A stretch of DNA of 64,000 nt, from positions 84,406 to 148,405 of the forward strand of contig JAHZBZ010000001.1 in NCBI GenBank assembly GCA_019423125.1, read 5' to 3'. Numbering within the stretch: position 1 is the first letter of the stretch; the number at the start of each line of letters is the position of its first letter. The DNA comes from Bacillota bacterium (GTDB lineage: Bacteria; Bacillota; Clostridia; Christensenellales; Borkfalkiaceae). Positions 60,529 to 64,000 of this stretch are shown here, one piece after another. The position numbers were made by a program, and so were the translations under genes. The notes under the pieces are model-generated. The model worked only from the letters and a program-made list of their open reading frames with translations. It searched no databases and had not been told where the DNA came from.

Positions 60529-62190
60529 TTATTTGTCGTTAGGTTTTGAGTGTTCTTTATCTATCAGTTTGTAATAGATATGAATGTTTCGCGGTGCAGG
60601 GGAGTGCCAGCGGTTGTTTCGTTCCGTCTTTGCATCGATTGTGATGAATTCAATCAGTTGCAGGCACATATCCCGCGTAAGTTCGGGGCAACTGCCGTAC
60701 AGCTTTATTCGCCTGATATATTCCTCGACGTCGGCTTCATCCTTGCTCTCTTCCTGCAATTTTTTCTCCAATGCGGCTATCTCGGCTTTCAGCGTCTGCT
60801 GTTCCGCCTGATAGCTTTCGCAGAGTGAGTTGCATAAGTTTTCGGGCATCTTCTTTAAGACCTTGTCTTCGAAGGCGGTTCGGATGAGTACGTCCAATTC
60901 TTCCACTCGCTTGTGCTTGGCTTTGAGTTGCCTTTTATCGGCAGCCCTTGAAGAGGCGGAGCGCTTGGACTTACCTTTCAGAAATTCTTCCCGCGCCGTA
61001 TCTTCGTCTTCCAGAACGAAATCGAACTTGGAGCGAATGTCTGCCAGCACGAGCGCTTCAATGTCCATCCGCTGAATGGCGTGGGTGGTGCAGTAGTTCT
61101 TGCCGAGATTTGCATAGGTGCGGCAGATATAGCACTCGCAATCGTATTCCCTGCCGTTCTTCAGCTTTTTCTTGGAATGGACAATCTTCATCTTGTGTCC
61201 GCAATCGGCGCAATAGATAAAGCCGGACAGCGGAAAGGTTACGCCGCTCATTGTTCGCTTTGCCCTCGACACAGAGCGGGCGACTTCCTGTGCCTTATCC
61301 CAGACTTCCTCGCTCACGATCGGCTCGTGGGCATTTTCTTTGACGATCCATTCTTCCTGCGGCCGCCAGTAGGTGTGGTGGTTTTTATAGGAAACCGTGG
61401 AGCGTCTGTGCTGTACAGTACAGCCTTTGTACGTCGGATCGGCAAGCATATCCCGAATGGTCTTATGGCTCCACCACGGCTGTATCTGCCGATTGATTTT
61501 GCCGCCGTCTTTCTTCGTCCGGTACAGCGTGGGATTCGGAATACCATCGTCGGAGAGCGCCCGCGCAATGCGGTAAGGCGAGGCTCCTTCGATTCGCATC
61601 TGAAAGATTCGTCTGACGACTTCCGCCGCAGGTTCGTCAATGATCGCCGTGCGGTTTTCGTCGCTGCCGACAAGATAGCCGTAAGGGTAGTAGCCCGAAG
61701 TGTATTTGCCCGCTTTCTGACTCGCTTCCAGCACGGCGCGTATCTTTTTAGAGGTGTTGGCAGAGTGCCACTCGTTAAACACGTTCATAATGGGCATCAT
61801 GTCCATACCCGTGCTGTTCCTGTCAGCGGTATCTACGTTGTCATTGATTGCAATGAAGCGTATGCCGTAGGCGGGGAATATGTAGTCGAGATACTGTCCA
61901 ACCATAATATAATTTCTGCCGAAGCGGGAGAGGTCTTTTACCACAATGGTGTTTATCCGTCCCGTCTTGGCGTCGTCCAGCAGTCTCTTCACTTCCGGTC
62001 TTTCAAAGTCCGTACCCGAAAAGCCGTCGTCCACATACTCGTCCACAAGGTTCCAGCCGCGCTCGGCTACATACTTTTGCAGAATGAGCCTTTGGTTGTC
62101 TATGGAAAGCGATTCGCCCGCGCGCTCGTCGTCTTTGGAAAGTCTTAAATAAATTCCCGTGTTATTCAGTTGTTTTTGCTTTGAATGCAT
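60529..62190 (-). CDS. Large serine recombinase, TndX/TnpX type
   Basis: A 553-residue recombinase. ATG 62190 behind AAAGGAG. Catalytic domain (GIYLRLSKDDERAGES, nucleophile Ser in RLSKDD; VKDLSRFGRNY), recombinase domain with YPYGYLVG, zinc ribbon (YCADCGHKMKI, then CYICRTY), and a coiled coil at ~440-500. The N-terminal RLSKDDE and the IDNQRLIL stretch are typical of recombinases that excise and insert Tn4451/Tn5397-like elements. Its 3' end coincides with the break in the integrase remnant, so it sits at the left end of the element that continues past the window. Confidence 0.9.
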   Translation of the reverse strand: MHSKQKQLNNTGIYLRLSKDDERAGESLSIDNQRLILQKYVAERGWNLVDEYVDDGFSGTDFERPEVKRLLDDAKTGRINTIVVKDLSRFGRNYIMVGQYLDYIFPAYGIRFIAINDNVDTADRNSTGMDMMPIMNVFNEWHSANTSKKIRAVLEASQKAGKYTSGYYPYGYLVGSDENRTAIIDEPAAEVVRRIFQMRIEGASPYRIARALSDDGIPNPTLYRTKKDGGKINRQIQPWWSHKTIRDMLADPTYKGCTVQHRRSTVSYKNHHTYWRPQEEWIVKENAHEPIVSEEVWDKAQEVARSVSRAKRTMSGVTFPLSGFIYCADCGHKMKIVHSKKKLKNGREYDCECYICRTYANLGKNYCTTHAIQRMDIEALVLADIRSKFDFVLEDEDTAREEFLKGKSKRSASSRAADKRQLKAKHKRVEELDVLIRTAFEDKVLKKMPENLCNSLCESYQAEQQTLKAEIAALEKKLQEESKDEADVEEYIRRIKLYGSCPELTRDMCLQLIEFITIDAKTERNNRWHSPAPRNIHIYYKLIDKEHSKPNDK

Positions 62191-62284
62191 TCTTTTACTC
62201 CTTTGCATCAAAGCAGCCAAATTCAATGTACGGGTATTATACCACGACTCACTGAATTTGGCAATGCCCTGACGCTCAAATGGT

Positions 62285-62482
62285 TTATCCTATGCCCAGT
62301 TCCCGTTTAGCGCGGTCGGTTGCCAGAGCATAGATAACCTGGCCTATGTCTTTTTCGCCTACGTAGTGGCTTGTTACTATGTATTTCTTTCCCCTGATTT
62401 CATATTCTCTCATGGAAGTTGGCGCAGAGCTGAACTCCGCACACATTTGCATCATCGTTTTTCCCGTAATTTTTCCCTCCAA
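62285..62482 (-). CDS. Small TnpW-like protein
   Basis: Up to 65 residues. The core YEIRGKKYIVTSHYVGEKDIGQ split with VIYALATDRAKRELG resembles the short TnpW-type proteins encoded between mobilization genes and the recombinase in Tn4451-like elements; the assignment is tentative. The start is uncertain: TTG 62482 lacks a good ribosome site and ATG 62455 lies ~19 bases after GGAGGG. Confidence 0.4.
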   Translation of the reverse strand: MEGKITGKTMMQMCAEFSSAPTSMREYEIRGKKYIVTSHYVGEKDIGQVIYALATDRAKRELGIG

Positions 62483-62653
62483 GTTTTATTGTTGTTATAA
62501 GTATTCAGTTTTCATAATTTTCTTCCTTTCGCCCGTGTCGGGCGTAGACCGTTATGCACGGAATTTCATTCATATCGCCGCCGCAGCCGCTCTTTCAATC
62601 CCCGTTTTTTATCTTAATTGGACGCCTGCGCCGCGGTCAGCCGTTATTAAATT

Positions 62654-63199
62654 TTACCTTAAAATAAGGAACAGAATTGCAAAGGTCTGCGCAAGCAACA
62701 GTATGGGCGTAGCCCAGAACATAAACTTGCGGAAGCCGCGCTCTATCTTCATATCGCTGCGCTCGCGCTCGATTTCCTTCGCTGTGGATTTGAGCTGTTC
62801 TCTGACTTCCGTCAAAGTTTCGTCCACCTGTTTGAGCGTGTAGTCTTTCGCATCATTTACTGAAATAGCTATCTCGCTTTTTATCGTTTGGCTTACCTCC
62901 GCTTTGAACTGCCGCTCGTCCTGCGTTATTCCGCGCATTTCCCGAACTGCCGTCTGCACGTTTTCGTTGAGCCTCTTCGTGTAAAAGCTGTTGTCGCTCT
63001 TTATCTCGTTCACGCTCTCCGTCAAGTCCTTTACGAGCGTATTCTGCCGCTCTATCAAGCTGTTGCATTTCTCGTTGGATATCGCCAACGCTTCTTTCAG
63101 CAGTCCGTTCTCCGTCTGCTGTCGCCGCTCCTCGTTTTTCTGTTGTAATTGTTCCAACGGCGTAGCCGTCTGTCCCGTTTTTAAGTTTGGCAATGCCAT
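62654..63199 (-). CDS. Coiled-coil membrane protein of the mobilization module
   Basis: A 181-residue protein: coiled coil over most of residues 15-150 and one C-terminal transmembrane segment (KFMFWATPILLLAQTFAILFLI). It overlaps the 3' part of the relaxase gene in another frame. MobB-like proteins that help the relaxase at the membrane have this plan. It would be anchored by its tail with the coil in the cytoplasm. Confidence 0.6.
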   Translation of the reverse strand: MALPNLKTGQTATPLEQLQQKNEERRQQTENGLLKEALAISNEKCNSLIERQNTLVKDLTESVNEIKSDNSFYTKRLNENVQTAVREMRGITQDERQFKAEVSQTIKSEIAISVNDAKDYTLKQVDETLTEVREQLKSTAKEIERERSDMKIERGFRKFMFWATPILLLAQTFAILFLILR

Positions 63200-63923
63200 T
63201 CAATACCTCCGTTTTAGTATAGTTTGCTCCGAGTTTAAGCCCTCGGATAGCTTTGTTCTTTTGCGGGTGCAGATAGGAGTAGTCCTTGCCGCTCCTCGTT
63301 ATCTTCACCCCGTAGTCTGCAAGGTGCGAAATGAACTCTTCCTCGCTTGTTGCCAACATTTTTCCCTCCGCAATGACCTCTCGCAATTCCTCTTTCCACG
63401 AAGTGCCGCCTTTGAGAATAATATGCCGTTCGTCCGCCGTGCGCTTGTTCTCTGACTTCTTTCTGAAATCGAGAGAGGAAAAGCCAAATTGCTCGCCTAT
63501 CTCGTTCGCCATATCTTTCAGCCTCGTATAATCCCCGTCGTTAAAATGTAATTTCTTTCCCGTGATAGGGTGGACGGCATTGACCACGATATGGCTGTGA
63601 ACGGTCTGCGTATCTGTGTGCGTGGTTATGACGCACTCGCAATCGGGGAACATCTTTTCCGCGCAAGCCTTTGCATACTCTTGCACCATGAGCGGATCTG
63701 CTTTGTCTTTCCTATCGGGAGAGAGTTTGAAATGATAATACTTTCTCTCGTCGTAGTCCGTATATTTCCCGAACCTCTCCGCCGTTTCTTTGAACTGCGC
63801 GGCATAATCCTCATCAATGAAAAGGTTTTGCACGTCGATGTATTTCGCCTTATCTTTTCGGGTAATGTAGGCGATAGCCATATCCGGCATTGCTTTGCCC
63901 ACCGCGACAGCCAATAAAGGCAT
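62853..63923 (-). CDS. MobA/VirD2-type relaxase of the TndX element
   Basis: A 356-residue relaxase. ATG 63923 behind GGAGGAAAT. It begins MPLLAVAVGKAMPDMAIAYI. The metal-binding histidines are in ITTHTDTQTVHSHIVVNAV (the HxH of the three-His motif), followed by GKKLHFNDGDYTRLKD. A basic C-terminus (ERQ/RKRADGSS…) is typical of the MobP group in Clostridia. Its 3' ~350 bp overlap the coiled-coil gene. Together with the partial gene upstream it forms the mobilization operon. Confidence 0.85.
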   Translation of the reverse strand: MPLLAVAVGKAMPDMAIAYITRKDKAKYIDVQNLFIDEDYAAQFKETAERFGKYTDYDERKYYHFKLSPDRKDKADPLMVQEYAKACAEKMFPDCECVITTHTDTQTVHSHIVVNAVHPITGKKLHFNDGDYTRLKDMANEIGEQFGFSSLDFRKKSENKRTADERHIILKGGTSWKEELREVIAEGKMLATSEEEFISHLADYGVKITRSGKDYSYLHPQKNKAIRGLKLGANYTKTEVLNGIAKLKNGTDGYAVGTITTEKRGAATADGERTAERSVGDIQREMQQLDRAAEYARKGLDGERERDKERQQLLHEEAQRKRADGSSGNARNNAGRAAVQSGGKPNDKKRDSYFSK

Positions 63924-63925
63924 TA

Positions 63926-64000
63926 TCAATTTCCTCCGATGACGGAGAGTAAAGCACGGTACGCTCTCTTACACTCTGCCGCAGCCGACAAAACACTTTC
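63926..64000 (-). CDS. MobC-like protein, C-terminal fragment at window edge
   Basis: Only the last ~24 codons are inside the window (SVLSAAAECKRAYRALLSVIGGN, stop). The stop lies 2 bases before the relaxase start, and the GGAGGA of its last codons serves as the ribosome site for the relaxase. Position and pairing point to a MobC/auxiliary mobilization protein; the rest lies outside the window. Confidence 0.45.
   Translation of the reverse strand, partial: ESVLSAAAECKRAYRALLSVIGGN

Overview
The window looks like accessory DNA of a gut-type Clostridia (Bacillota). Pointers are AGGAGG ribosome sites, MobV relaxases, AgrA/AgrC-type LytTR–GHKL signalling, InlB repeats, and family 3 glycosidases in the reversed domain order known from Ruminococcus/Butyrivibrio. 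The genus cannot be named from sequence alone.

Layout. (1) 1-1877: the end of one island, with a partial unknown gene and a promoter with twin palindromes. (2) 1833-15991: island 1, bounded by identical 45-bp copies of a tRNA-Gln(CTG) 3' end. It carries a tyrosine integrase, a relaxase-like protein without catalytic residues, a sigma-like regulator, a candidate structured RNA, a minimal type VII-like operon (one FtsK/EssC-type ATPase plus A-B-A'-B' small helical proteins of WXG100 type), two zinc-ribbon proteins sharing an N-terminus, and an unclassified reverse transcriptase. (3) 15947-28519: island 2, with integrase, MobV relaxase and oriT, sigma-like regulator, Bcp peroxiredoxin, NERD protein, EVE-like protein, PLD-helicase, and a ParA–SIR2 pair. 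(4) 28475-~37980: a third island with no integrase at its att. It has a MobV gene and oriT, an odd ~80-bp periodic region, a SLOG protein, two XRE regulators, a frameshifted MmeI-like restriction-modification gene and a large serine recombinase. (5) ~37970-41690: a tyrosine integrase at the 3' end of that recombinase, a sigma-like gene and a highly structured RNA-like region. (6) 41600-55730: a LytTR/GHKL two-component system followed by three permuted GH3 glycosidases and an InlB-repeat lipoprotein. (7) 55834-60525: PcfJ-type conjugation-associated genes, an IS200 remnant, an XRE regulator, a truncated LA2681-type HEPN gene, and remnants of a serine recombinase and a tyrosine integrase. (8) 60526-64000: the left end of a Tn4451/TndX-type mobilizable element that sits inside the integrase remnant.

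How it works together. The left half is a stack of integrative mobilizable islands accreted at one tRNA gene, each with its own integrase or mobilization module plus defence-like cargo. Four loci share one promoter-operator design: an inverted repeat TGACA-N5-TGTCA placed exactly 17 bp before TATAAT. The sugar-processing block is probably switched by its LytTR regulator, because matching pairs of 9-bp direct repeats, 21 bp apart and 10 bp from the -35 box, lie before the regulator operon and before the first glycosidase. Several genes carry single-base frameshifts or in-frame stops, which means either decay of the islands or uncorrected sequencing errors.
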